From Magnolia sinica (lineage: Eukaryota; Streptophyta; Magnoliopsida; Magnoliales; Magnoliaceae), in NCBI RefSeq assembly GCF_029962835.1, contig NC_080583.1, forward strand, positions 65,643,158 to 65,707,157: 64,000 bases of DNA, given 5' to 3'. Position 1 is the first letter of the stretch; each line of letters starts with the position of its first letter. Of this stretch, positions 12,168-22,996 are shown piece after piece. Position numbers and translations under genes: made by a program. Below the pieces are notes generated by a model. The model saw only the letters and a program-made list of their open reading frames with translations, searched no databases and was not told where the DNA came from.

Positions 12168-14389
12168 CAGTTGAGGGCAGATGACCTTTAAAGGAATCTG
12201 AAACAATCCCCTTCGAGTATGGATCCCTACAGAAAAAACATAGTTCGAAGTTCCAACATATAGATAAAAGTAAACATCCCCCGATGAAACAAATACTAGA
12301 CTAGTTCCATCACAATTAAACAGAAACAGCAATATAAAGACATACCAACTTGAAGACCCACGGATGAAATTTTTATCACTTCTGCCAGTTCCATTGGTAT
12401 CTCCTTGTTGTGATGAACCCATTTCAGCTCTACAAACATTGCTCTCACTACTATGGCTGTCATCTAGGTCATCCTGTAAGCTCTTCACATGATCTCTTGA
12501 CAATTCACCAACCACATTTTTAGTAATGGATTGCTCTCGGGGCTCCCTCATTTTGATGTCTGGTCTATCAACATCTACAGCAACCAATGATGAGTGACGC
12601 TTGACCTTTCTCAGTGCTCTTTCTGTATTGTAAGTTTCTACCTGCACAGGTTTGCAATAGAATGAAACAACCATCGACATAGTATGTAATGACTACAGAA
12701 ACCATCAACCTTGACATAAGATACAAATATTATTTATTGAAGCATTTGGCGCAAATAAATATTCTTACCGTTTCCACATTGTCTTCTAACTCGTATTTTT
12801 AGACATATAATAAATAATTGGCTGCTTAAACTCCTGAATGTGTACCCTAGTGTTTTGAGAATCTAATCAGACACTGCATCATAGTTTGATACAACTCGCT
12901 AATCACCATCCAGCAACAAGGACACAGTAGGAAATCCAAAAGACACGTGATTGAATAAATAGAGAACTGTCCACAGAGTTCACCTAGTCAAATCAGCATC
13001 CATGCTCATTATATGGGAATTTCAGGGGAGCAGGCCAAGTGCATGAAAACAGAGCATAATAGAAGGCTTCCTAGGTTGTAAAGGACGGTGTTACCAGAGA
13101 AACCTACAGCATTTTTTATTTTGCTTGTCATATCAGCAGCTTTTACAGAAGCAACACGCAGACACTGCATGATAACACTTTGCATGACGCCCTCTCCTCC
13201 AGCCTTCTGGACAGCACAAACATCAGAATTTGCATTCATTGTTACAGTCATCCTTCCTCCCATAATAGCCTCTTCATTGTGAGTAGGATCGATCACCTAC
13301 GCAGCACATCATAATGTCAGAATAAGGTGCTTGCAACTAAATTTCACAAGCATTTAGTAAGAGAAATTAAAGTCACGAGTCACAACAGTATGTCTTAGGA
13401 CTCAATTTGCATACCACAATGTTGCCATTACCAAAAAATGCAAAGGTTACTGCTATGGGAAGATGATGTACTATCAGCGGAAGTGGCTCCTTGATCTGTC
13501 AAAATCCAAGAAGAAGGATCACTAAGTACAAAAGCAGAAACAGTAAATGAAATCAAGCTGCACAGACAAACAACATGGTTTACCAAGGTCATGTCATCAG
13601 GAATACATAAAGCAAGCATAAATGAATATCTGCCATTCAAAGTTATACATGTAGGTGCTGGTTGGAAGAGATACAGATATATGGCGTGGTAGGGGTGCAA
13701 CTTGGGCAGGTTGGGTCGGGTTGAGGGTCAACCTGAGCCCGACAAGACCTCAAGAGGACCCAACCCACAACCTGACCCTACCATTCCAACGAGATTCGCA
13801 ACCCAAATTCCCTTATCCCTAAACTGACCCAACCCAACCAGACCCAAATATGTGGTGATTATTCCCAACACAACCTGAATTTGTTCAACCTAAACCCTAC
13901 CCTATATCAAATCAGGTTGGAGTTTCCAACCCTAACCCATGCTGAGGACCCTGACAACCTGATACAAACTCGGGTTGGGTCAGTCAGGTTTAGAGTTGGG
14001 CATCGAATCGAGTCGGACCGAGTTAGGGCTGACCCGACTCAATCCAGTTTTGAAATAGGCCTAACCCGAACTCGATCCGACTCAGTACCGAGTCCAGCAC
14101 GCCTGATCTGATCCGAGTCCGGCCTGGCCTGGACTGATCCAGACCGAATCCGACCCGGTCAGAAGTATCGAGTCAGGTCGAGTTGTAACCGAGCCAGATT
14201 GAGAGACGAGGGAGGGAAGGAGTGGAGAGGAGAGGGAGAGGGAGGAGGAGGAGGAGGAGGAGGAGGAGGTTGGTGGTGGTGGTGGGTGGTTGCCGGGCTT
14301 GGAAGAGGAGGATGAGGGAGGGAGAGTTTGGGATTGGGTCGGGGTCGGGTGCAGCGGGTAGGGTTAAAGATGTTAGAAAATAGGTTTTT

Positions 14390-14444
<55 letters not shown>

Positions 14445-17400
14445 CAAACCCGAGTCGAGTCGGATTTCGAATCGAGTCGAGTCTAACCGGATTAAGTTTT
14501 GGGTCGAGTTGGGTCGAGTTACTGGGTAACTCAAACTCGACTCGGTTTTGGGTGAAGCCTACTCAGTTCGGACCGACTCACCCATTCAGTTCGGTTTGGG
14601 TTGAGTCGGGTCTGAACGAGTCGAATGAGTTGAGTCAGCCGAGTCGAGTCATCCCATGCCCAGCTCTAGTCAGGTTCCAATTGACCCAAACCCAAATTGC
14701 AGCCTTATGGCTTGGTTCACAGAATAATGCTTAAAAGCAACTAATATACTTCCTTACTATTATTGAAGGTTATACATAATTAAATTATTTTACTAATCTG
14801 CATTTGCAAGTTATTACTGACACCCAGATCAAATAGCTCAACTGGCAGACTGAGTGGAGATACCTCGTTTCAACACTTGAGGTCTTGGTATCGATCCCTA
14901 GCAGGGGTGGCTAACATGGAGTGTGTGTACTGACATGGGTGTGCACTAACAAGCTAACCCCCAAAAAAAAAAAAAAAAGGTTATTACTGGACAAAGCGTA
15001 AATGGCTAACCTCAGGTGGATGCACTGTCACTTCCTGACCATCTTCTCCTGCTACTGTGCATTCAGGTCTCCGGAACGTCAAGAGCGCAGCCAAAGCGGC
15101 AACATTAGCAGCGTCAACAAGATTCCTGGAATATTAGAAGAAACAAAATTACAGGAAAAGACCACGTGGAACTTCATATTCCGATGATACTGAGATCTTA
15201 CAGCATACCCTCCATTATCCAAAATGTGAAGGTCAACACGAATAGACCACACTAACTTCCCAGCAAGGACACAAAGTGATTCCGTATCCACTGCCCTGCT
15301 TTCCCTGCAATTCCGTTTTCAGAAAAGCTTAGGTTCAATACTTAGATACAAAGTGAAAAAAGCACAGGAGATGAATATATTTTCCTAGGACACCTACTAG
15401 TTCCATGGACACATGCACACTGGAATCAAAGTCCTAGTGTCTGACACATGACAGAGTCAAAATAAGCAAGGGAGGGATTTACAAACTTGTCCAAAAAAGA
15501 TGCCTGTGTGCAAGCATGCATCCAGGCATGCATATACACAGGGCGTAGGAGATTATCCAGTCCTCCCAGAGCACTGTAAATTATAGTACCCCTGGTGACA
15601 GCAAGACACTTGACAGTCCAATAGACCAATCTGGACTGTTGGTTAGGTCCAACATACATGCCGTGGACTTCCAAGAAAACAACACAACAATCAGATGATC
15701 TAATCCATGCTTCTTTTTTTTTCTTTTGCCTTTTTTTCTTTTGCCTTTTTTTTTTTCCTTTCTTTTTTGCTTTTTAAAAAAATAAAATAAAAATTATTGG
15801 AAAGGTAACGAAACTTTTACTAAAAGACCGCCTGAGAAAATCTCATCCAGGAAAAAAAGCTACAGCCCCAAAAAAGAGATTAAATTACAAGCATCGATGG
15901 ACTTTACACAAGAAATCCAATCCACTACATCCCTCTTAACCCTTCTCACCACCTCCAATACTGACCCACTTAGGTTTCAGAAGCAACAGTTGTTCCTTGC
16001 ATATGATGGTTAGGATGGTTGTTCCTACATACAATGGTTGTTCCTTTGACCCGCTTAGCAAAATCCACTGTGAGTAGGCCTTATTTTTCTTAACCATCCG
16101 TTTTCCGAGCCTTAATAGTTCAGATGGTCTGATAGGAGTAATCTTTGGAACCATAAGCAATCCACAAGTGGACCCAATAAATGGATGGTTAAAATTGTTG
16201 ATTGGACCTGTTGGCCTTCTTTTTTATAGCCATCACATTTTCTAATCCATGGATAAGATGACTAGGACCTGTTTGGATGACGTTTTTTTCTAAAATGCCA
16301 CCCATAATGGCATTCCACAATTACTCTTCATGTGTGTGGAACTAGGTGGAGATGCTCTTTTACCACTCTCCAAAATGAGGTTCTCGGATGGTAGTTTTCT
16401 GGTACTTCGGACGAGTATGATAGTCTATAGTCAGCCATTTAGAAACTTCACAGTGGCATAAATAATTGACCTTCCACTTGAGCTAAAGATCAGCACTATC
16501 TTCAATCTGGACAATTTAACCACGTATTTCAGACACCATGAAGATGAGAATGAGGAAGAAGAAGCAATTCAAATACTCACTGTTCAGCAACATTGCAATG
16601 AGGTGATAAAAGATGTGTGCTTAGAGATCAGATCAGTATTGGGGTTCATCGCATACAATTGAAGCAATCAGGTACATCCGATTGCATTAGGTGTACCTCG
16701 TAGTATCAAAGTGACCCACAGTCCAGGTAAGCTTGATAAGAGTAAAGAAGTGGTTCTCAAAAAGTACAACAAAAGGGAAATGCTTCTACAAAATATTAAT
16801 AATAGAGAATTTATATATGTATGTACACATGTACATACATCTATGTATGTATATAGCTGACCCCAATTATTTGGGATAACACATGCACGCTGACATGCAC
16901 ACGCACACAAAAATAAATTTTGAAAAATTAACTGGTCTAGTAATCATTTTTTTTTTTTTCTTTTTGAAAGGTAACATTGGTCTAGTAATCATGTCTATGG
17001 AAACTTAGAATTAGAAAAATAGAACCTGTAAATAGTGCAAAACTAATAAAATTAAAGTTGACATTGGTAGAACCATAAATTTTGGAAGATTAACAGGTAT
17101 AGTAATCATGTCCATGGAAACTTAGAAAATAAGGGAACTAGAACCTTTAAACAGGGAAATTAAAGTTGGCATTGGTAGAAACATGATATTTACAATCACT
17201 AGCAGGAGTAAGAGGAGGTTAGAAAGTTCAGCAAAAGCAGGAGCACTCCTTTGACCATTAAAATCATTTTACGTGAACTTCAAAAGCATGGAATTGCAAT
17301 TAGGGGTTTGGGATTATATTAAAAATTAAATGGAGCCACCACCATCTTGGTCATTTCCACATTTAAATAATTTTTTAAATTCAATACAATTGAGTATCCA

Positions 17401-20400
17401 AACAAAACCTCGGGTTCTTCCATGACAGTGACTTACTCATTAAGATTGATAATAAAATAAAAGAAAATAAAATAAATCAAAACATGAATCTCCATTTTCC
17501 AGAACGACAAATCCAAATGAGCATGAAATCAATCTCTAAAAAAATGTGTTGAAGTGGAAAACCTTAGCCCACGGTCTATTATGCGTCCTAGTTCCACTGC
17601 AAATTCTCCAGCACATCCTGCTTCAAATGAAGGATCGGCCATGGGTGAAAATTCAGTGAAAATAGAAAGTGCACCTTCATTTGGCCTGTCTCGATAAGGT
17701 GGAATGAGCTGAGCAGTCACAAAACCCATGACATGAGTCTGTCCAAGCTGCACCTCTGATGCACCGTCTTCTCTACATATGCCACATGCACACCAAAAAA
17801 AGTCAGATGCCATAAACGAAACAAGATCCCATGTCAATCGTATTGATATCAGCAAATCTTTTGCAGCTACTGCAAGGAATTGGTTCTAGAGGAATTTTAT
17901 GATCCACCACCCAAGGCTGTGCAGTACACTCAGATTTCCAGTTCCGAAAAATGGAGCCATCACCCACTGATCCAAACCATTGTTGTGTCCCACCAGGGTC
18001 AGATAATGCCCCAAAAATCCCCTAAAACGAAAGATTCTAGCCACCGATTTTATGTTTTTCATTAGTCGAAGCTGGACCATTGTTGAATTTCTCTTATCAA
18101 CCACTTATTTGTATTAGGGCTGCAACTTGGTTCAACCCAAACCCAATTGACCCAACCCGATCGGGTTGGGTCTGCTTGAAAAGGTCCTCAGGTCGGGTTA
18201 TGGTTGCAAAACGCAAACCCGAAATTGGGTTGAGCAAATTCAGGTCGGACTGGGAATACTCGCATTTATTTGGGTCAAGTCAGGTTGGGTATAGTAATAA
18301 AGATATTTGGGTTGGGTTCGGGTTGGGCACCTGGGGTTGGATTTTGGTCGGGTTGAGCTGCGGATTGTGTCCTCTTGAGGTAGGGTTGGACTCGGGTTGA
18401 CCCACAACCTGGCCCAACCCCCCACCTGAGTTGCAACCCTAATTTGTAGGCCACAAACAAAGTTGTTATGATTCTCCCTTCTAGAATATTTTAATGGCAT
18501 AGTGCATCAACAGTTGGACCAAGCAGACAAATGAAATTGATCAGTTATCTGTGAGCCCAATTATCATAATCAAAACCCAAGTGCAACTTATCAGAATTGA
18601 AACTAAAGTATATTGCAAAGCTTCAGGTTCAAGATAAAACCATTCTTCTTGTTTTTGTATAGGTAAATTGAGCTTGAACCCAAAACCTCAATGTTCAAAT
18701 GCAAGTTGTTTATCATTGAGCAATGGGCTTCAACACCATCATATAATTCCTCTTGGTTCCAACTGAAGGCCTCATAACCACATAAGAATATTGCAGCCAT
18801 AGCAATAACAAAATTGGCTTTGGATGCAAGGGAATAAGCAGTCCCTATGTTGATATTTGCAAAATCAAAACTCTTTGAACAGAACCATGAAACTATGTGG
18901 ACAAGTTCTAGGAGAGATTTGATCATTGTTCAGGGTTCATCCAGTTAAATCTGTTTAATTTAAACCTGTAATGTGTATATAACCAAAACCACAATTGATT
19001 TTTTAATTGTTGTCAGCAATTGATCTATAGTACGATATTTTAGTCGCCTTCATCCACCACTGGTTTAAAAGGTAATAACTTGATATCCTTTAAGTACCAT
19101 GAGCGCCTCATAGAAAGGCAACAAATTGATGCTTTGATGCCAATTTTAATGCATTGCCTATCAAAAACAAATTTGATTAGGGTAAAGAATGCAGAATGTA
19201 ATGTCAGTTTCGTTTTACTCCCACGGCGTACCATAGCAAGGGATTTGTTACTCGTTCCACTCATGATGCAAGGAGGGGGCTCTAACATTTTTAATAAGAA
19301 GATTAACTGAGATAGAGGGTAGGATATCCGTGAACTCTCCTCTCTTACATCCTCTTTCAGTATTCTATTTCTTATTCTCATTCTCTCCAGTCTCCCCTGA
19401 TTTGTTATTCTTCATATGAGTTAACCATTTGATTAAACCTAGTACCAAAGTGAGTCGCAACATGATGTTTGATGGGTGGGAAGAGAATTCTTATGAAGAC
19501 CATCCGTGAAAAAGATACACGTCCATGAAGCCTCAAAGAGCAAGCAGATGAAAAGTTGATGAACAAACCAAAGGAAGCATCAATAAATGAATCTAAGGGT
19601 GGATCGATGAATTGATCTGTAGATGGATCCATTTATGGATAAACGCCCAAGAAATTGCAGGATAAATCACTGACGAATCAATGGTAGGACAGGGTGAAGG
19701 ATCAACTAAGAGATCAGCAGATGGATAAAAACAAATCAAAGGGTTTATGCTCCTTTCTAATCTAGAGGTCCGATGCCCTAGATCTATCTTCTCTAGCACT
19801 TGGATGCCATAGATTATTCTTTGCCTTTTCTATTCCCTATCTCCTTCAATTCCTATGAGTGTTTAATTCATGCAAGATCCACATTTAGACCCAAATCTTC
19901 TGTGTACAAACGACAATGTCAACGTTGTTTATTTCAATTGGGCGTTTCAGGCTGCATCATTTATTATTTCCATCTTCTTTTGTTTTCCCTCTTAACTATG
20001 GCAACTATTTCGAAATAGAAAAAGAGAAACAATAATAATAACCCTTGTTGGACTTTTACTAATGACGAAACAAACGTAATAAAATAAGACAACTACAGAA
20101 CATGTAATAAAGTCATAGACAAGTAGTAAGTGGAACATCTTCATGAGAGCGAAGCAACAAGCCAGATTGAGACATTTTACTTCATTGACAGCAACCAAAA
20201 GGAGACCAATGAAAATAGGACCAGTTTGACAAAATACATCAAGAAAGTATGGGAAATTACATTACTCACTGAGAGTAGGATCAGTTTGACAATATACATC
20301 AAGAAAGTAACCCAATTCAATTCAAGGGACATGATATATGACAGCAGAAAGTACTTACCTCCCAAACTTGACAGTTAACCGACGATAATCAAAGAGACGG

Positions 20401-20495
20401 CGTCCATCAACCCTCAGGTCAGAAAGCAATGCTTGCTCGATGAATTTCCTCTCATTGATGGTCATTCTCCAACTGTTAGATAATCTTTGCTCCAT
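12168..20495 (-). CDS. RRP45: Exosome complex component RRP45 (RNase PH family), 3' end missing
   Basis: RRP45 is a structural subunit of the six-member RNase PH ring of the RNA exosome, which processes and degrades RNA in nucleus and cytoplasm. In Arabidopsis one paralogue is CER7, which affects wax synthesis. I read eight exons on the minus strand: 20359-20495, 17563-17772, 15209-15304, 15011-15125, 13415-13495, 13104-13296, 12346-12637 and 12168-12226. All borders are GT/AG and the phases join cleanly, giving about 394 codons without a stop. The start ATG is at 20495 (MEQRLSNSWRMTINERKF). Motifs in order are RVDGR, EVQLGQTHVMGFVTAQL, FTEFSPMADPSFE, DLHILDNGGNLVDAANVAAL, FRRPECTVAGED, IDPTHNEEAIMGGRMTV and ALRKVKRH. 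RNase PH domain 1 spans about residues 40-175 and the C-terminal subdomain about 205-275; the tail is low-complexity. The usual family length is near 440, so about 40 residues are missing. If exon 8 were not spliced onward, a stop comes after eight more codons. Family B follows within about 90 bp. Confidence 0.9.
13991..14668. mobile_element. hAT-type MITE (family M2) nested inside M1
   Basis: The ends are TAGAGTTGGGCATCGAATCG and, read inward from the right, TAGAGCTGGGCATGGGATGA. It is flanked by identical 8-bp duplications GTCAGGTT at 13983-13990 and 14669-14676. The interior is made of GAGTCGG-type short repeats on both arms and a (TA)n tract. It inserted after M1. Confidence 0.88.
14392..14442. 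repeat. (TA)n microsatellite in MITE M2
   Basis: About 50 bases of TA repeat near the middle of the nested MITE. Confidence 0.95.
14820..14979 (+). mobile_element. tRNA-derived SINE with poly(A) tail
   Basis: The head carries an A box (TAGCTCAACTGG, 14834-14845) and a B-box-like block (GGTATCGATCC, 14887-14897), the internal RNA polymerase III promoter of tRNA-derived SINEs. The tail is a run of 16 A ending at about 14978. A 10-bp target duplication GTTATTACTG flanks it exactly (14810-14819 and 14980-14989). It lies in intron 4 of RRP45, opposite to the gene. The perfect duplication suggests a recent insertion. Confidence 0.85.
15305..17562. other. RRP45 intron 2, no gene
   Basis: It contains T/C-rich tracts at 15710-15780, an ATGT-rich stretch at about 16810-16860 and a tandem duplication at 16978-17195. 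I see no coding sequence or complete transposon in it. Confidence 0.6.
16978..17195. repeat. About 110-bp direct duplication
   Basis: The phrase AGTAATCATGTCTATGGAAACTTAGAA...GTTGACATTGGTAGAA begins near 16984 and, diverged, again near 17099. Confidence 0.75.
18115..18441. mobile_element. hAT-type MITE, family M1 copy in intron 1
   Basis: The 327-bp element has ends TAGGGCTGCAACTTGG and, read inward from the right, TAGGGTTGCAACTCAGG. The 8-bp duplications are ATTTGTAT (18107-18114) and ATTTGTAG (18442-18449). The interior is GGTTGGGTCGGG-rich, as in the 13690-14707 copy. Confidence 0.87.
18450..20358. other. Rest of RRP45 intron 1, no gene recognised
   Basis: Two open stretches exist on the minus strand (about 18603-18926 and 19040-19381), but neither resembles a known protein. 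A patch at 19560-19700 is rich in GATGAATC-like short repeats. I treat all of it as intron. Confidence 0.5.
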
Positions 20496-21190
20496 TTGAT
20501 GGCTCAAAAAGTTCTCAAATATAATTACCTTAAAAGAAGCTAGGGAACAAATACAATTAGGCCATGTAGATTGCAGGCATCATACCGTTTGGGAAATTTT
20601 CTGGACAGATAAAAAACGAAAAATTCCAAAGGTGTGGTCCATCAGATAAACAGTTTAGGATTTTGGGCGGACCATTTGAGCGGTGCAGGTGGCCCAAAAA
20701 AATAATAATAAAAATAAATAAATTCAAAAGTGGGGCTCATCAGATCATTGATTTGGATTTTGAGGCCGACCTTTTGAAAGGTCCAGATTGCCCAATTATT
20801 AGAAGCTCTAATGAAAGAGTACTGGAAAATAGAGAAAAATACACACACCAACTGACCTATTTCTTCCTCTTTCTACTTCTTCTTTCTTCAAAAGTCACGA
20901 ATGGCCCACTGATGCGATGGAGATGGAGTGAGAGAGAGAGACGCAGACCCGTTGCTAGGGTTTCTGTGGCAGAAAGGAATGCGGAAGAGAGAGACTGAGC
21001 TCTAGGGTTTCTTGTTGGGAATGACTATGCAAGAGAGAGAGAGAGAGTGACGAGAGAGAGAGGGGCCGGAGAGAGAGAGTGAGAAAGAGAGAGAGGCGCC
21101 GTGGACGCGAGTTGCCTTTACCGGGAGCGAATTAGGTCCGGCTCCAGCCTCACCCAAGACGGACACGGAAGTTCCTGCGCCGGGATCTTA
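20496..21190 (-). promoter_or_regulatory. 5' leader and promoter region of RRP45
   Basis: Read on the minus strand, 20880-21110 contains CT-rich tracts and AGAAACCCTAG phrases (21012-21018 and 20956-20962 areas), typical of plant core promoters and leaders of housekeeping genes (telo-box-like AAACCCTA, Y patch). A leader intron between about 20865 and 20530 is possible but I could not fix its borders. No clear TATA box was found. Confidence 0.45.
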
Positions 21191-22030
21191 GGTGGGCCCA
21201 CCGTGATGTTTGTCCGGAATCCACTCCGTTCATCCGTTTTTTGAGCAGGATCAAAGATTTAAGTGGGCCGTATTAAAGGATAAGGTGGTTTGGTAAATTC
21301 CTACCGTTGAAACCTCCCTGGGTTCGACAGCGATGTTTACGTCACATAAATAACCTACAGGGAAGAACTGAAAAAACAAATGTTAGTGATGATTCAAAAC
21401 CTCTGTAGCCCTACGACCATTAAAATCAACCAAAGACCCACTGTACTGTCTATTTGACATCCAATCTGTTGACTAGGCCATACAAGCTAGATGAGGGAAA
21501 AAACACATATCAGCTTGATACAAAACTTTTATGGCCCCCAAAAAGGTTTCAATGGTCAGCGCTCATTCAACACTTTTTCCTGTAACGTGGTCCACTTAAG
21601 ATTTTTATATATCTCATATTTTGTCTTGTGCCATAAAATGATCTGGAAAAATAAATGTACGGCATGGATGAAACACATACATCATGTTAGGGCCCACAGA
21701 GCACCGACCACCAGCCATTGGCTTGGTGTCAGCGGGAGTAGCCAATCCGTTTCCAGTTGCGGTGGGGCGAGATTCACAACTAATGAATGTTATTGTATGC
21801 CCCACCTATCGTGGTACCGATGCTATGTGGGGCCCAATGTTATGTACTTGTCTCATTCACGTCGTTCATCGCACCAATGGACAACAGTGATAATCAAACC
21901 ATTGTTGATAACATGTCATGGTTTGCTATTATTTGGTTTGTTGCCATCCAAATATGTAGCGGGGCACACCCTAAAATCTGGTACCATCAATCAAAGTTGA
22001 TCTCACGTATGACATGTCCATGTATCCACT
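21190..22030. repeat. Dispersed GTGGGCCCACC-type repeat
   Basis: The block from about 21400 to 21710 matches 47400-47700: CCCACTGTACTGT, ATTTGACATCCAA, CAGCTTGAT.CAAAACTTTTATGG, GTGGTCCACTT.AGAT and the ACACATACATCAT end. It holds no coding sequence. It lies just upstream of RRP45 and downstream of the Harbinger ORFs. Confidence 0.65.
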
Positions 22031-22201
22031 AGACTACACCATATGATGGTGGTGTGATACAGAAATAGACGAGAGTAACCGAAGCAGACGTAAATCGAAA
22101 CAATCTACACAGCTCATATGGCCGATGTCGTCATACGTCATATACCACACCAACCCTAAAATCTAAAAGTAATAATCCCCAAGTTACAATACCAGTAATA
22201 T

Positions 22202-22612
22202 CTAGAATTTAAAAATTACAATCAAGGTAAGAAAAATAACCAAGACGACAACCAAAATTGCAATGACTCTCTCTCTATCTGATGGGGCAAGATCATCAGT
22301 CGACGTGGCCTTGGTTACCATGTCTCGGGTCATCTGGGTCATTTGTCGGATAAACGAAGTCGAAGAGTGATGGATGCTCACCTCATCAAAATATGCGGCA
22401 ACCTGAAGCACTGGAGATTTTGTGAGAGGTCTTGACGGTGCACTGGTCTTACTAAAATAATTATCCCAACATGCAACAGCTTCCTTCCAATTCTTGAAGG
22501 CTCGGTATCTCCCCCCACTAAATCTCTCCACTTTTAATCGAGCATCGTCCCATGTCAGATATATACCTAGCCGATTTCCCACCAAGACAACATAGTACTT
22601 CTCCTTTCCCAT
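22202..22612 (-). CDS. ORF with RNase H1 N-terminal/viroplasmin-like domain and C-terminal membrane segment
   Basis: The frame starts MGKEKYYVVLVGNRLG and is open for 136 codons. Residues about 4-48 (KYYVVLVGNRLGIYLTWDDA...GGRYRAFKNWKEAVACW) match the pattern of the small domain that binds RNA/DNA hybrids at the N-terminus of RNase H1 and in caulimovirus viroplasmin. Residues about 114-136 (VIAILVVVLVIFLTLIVIFKF) form one strong membrane segment at the very end, as in tail-anchored proteins. The catalytic RNase H domain is absent. A splice acceptor (TTACAG) lies directly before the ATG, so an upstream exon may exist. It lies in line with the Harbinger genes; whether it belongs to the transposon or to the host is not settled. 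Confidence 0.6.
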   Translation of the reverse strand: MGKEKYYVVLVGNRLGIYLTWDDARLKVERFSGGRYRAFKNWKEAVACWDNYFSKTSAPSRPLTKSPVLQVAAYFDEVSIHHSSTSFIRQMTQMTRDMVTKATSTDDLAPSDRERVIAILVVVLVIFLTLIVIFKF

Positions 22613-22996
22613 CTGTAATGACATGGAGGGAATAGGGACAACATTTGGGAATCGAATTAGGATCACGAAATAGAAAACATGTATTATTGCACTACCGAAC
22701 AGAAGAAGTACATTACAACCTTACCAATTATTAAAAGAAAGAAGAAGTTGTAAGTACGTACCCTTCCTCTAAACGAAGTGTATGGTCCATTCCGTCTTAA
22801 TGTGCATAATACAAGCATGTGAGTACATATATCAAAGATGTTAAATAACAGATATACTCATTATCACAGAAGTCATAATGGTATACACTACGCATATACC
22901 AGCATATATCAATCCAAAAAAACAATCATCATGTCAATTAAAGTTATTACATGCCCGGATAAGAAACAAAATAATAGAACCAGTGACCACACCCTA

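Larger units (their letters stand above)
13690..14707. mobile_element. hAT-type MITE (family M1) in intron 4, with a nested MITE
   Basis: The inverted ends are TAGGGGTGCAACTTGGG (left) and TAAGGCTGCAATTTGGG (right, read inward). The 8-bp target duplications are TGGCGTGG (13682-13689) and TGGCTTGG (14708-14715). The interior is rich in GGGTTGGGTCGGG-like sequence. It has the same ends as the 18115-18441 copy. An 8-bp duplication and TAGGG ends fit the hAT superfamily. Confidence 0.85.

Noticed and set aside
14834-14897. A functional tRNA gene
   Set aside because: The A- and B-box-like blocks are present, but there is no acceptor-stem pairing, and the poly(A) tail with target duplications marks a SINE.
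15710-15860. LINE 3' end in RRP45 intron 2
   Set aside because: The T-rich tract followed by GGAAAGGTAACGAAAC is suggestive and a similar phrase occurs near 16960, but there is no coding part and no target duplication that I could define.
18603-19381. Two minus-strand open stretches in RRP45 intron 1
   Set aside because: No similarity to any family I know, no splice logic, and they lie within an intron of a clear gene.
22202-22612. A caulimovirus (pararetrovirus) insertion
   Set aside because: Only the small viroplasmin-like domain is present, with a membrane tail; no coat, movement or polymerase parts are nearby. The same domain exists in cellular RNase H1.
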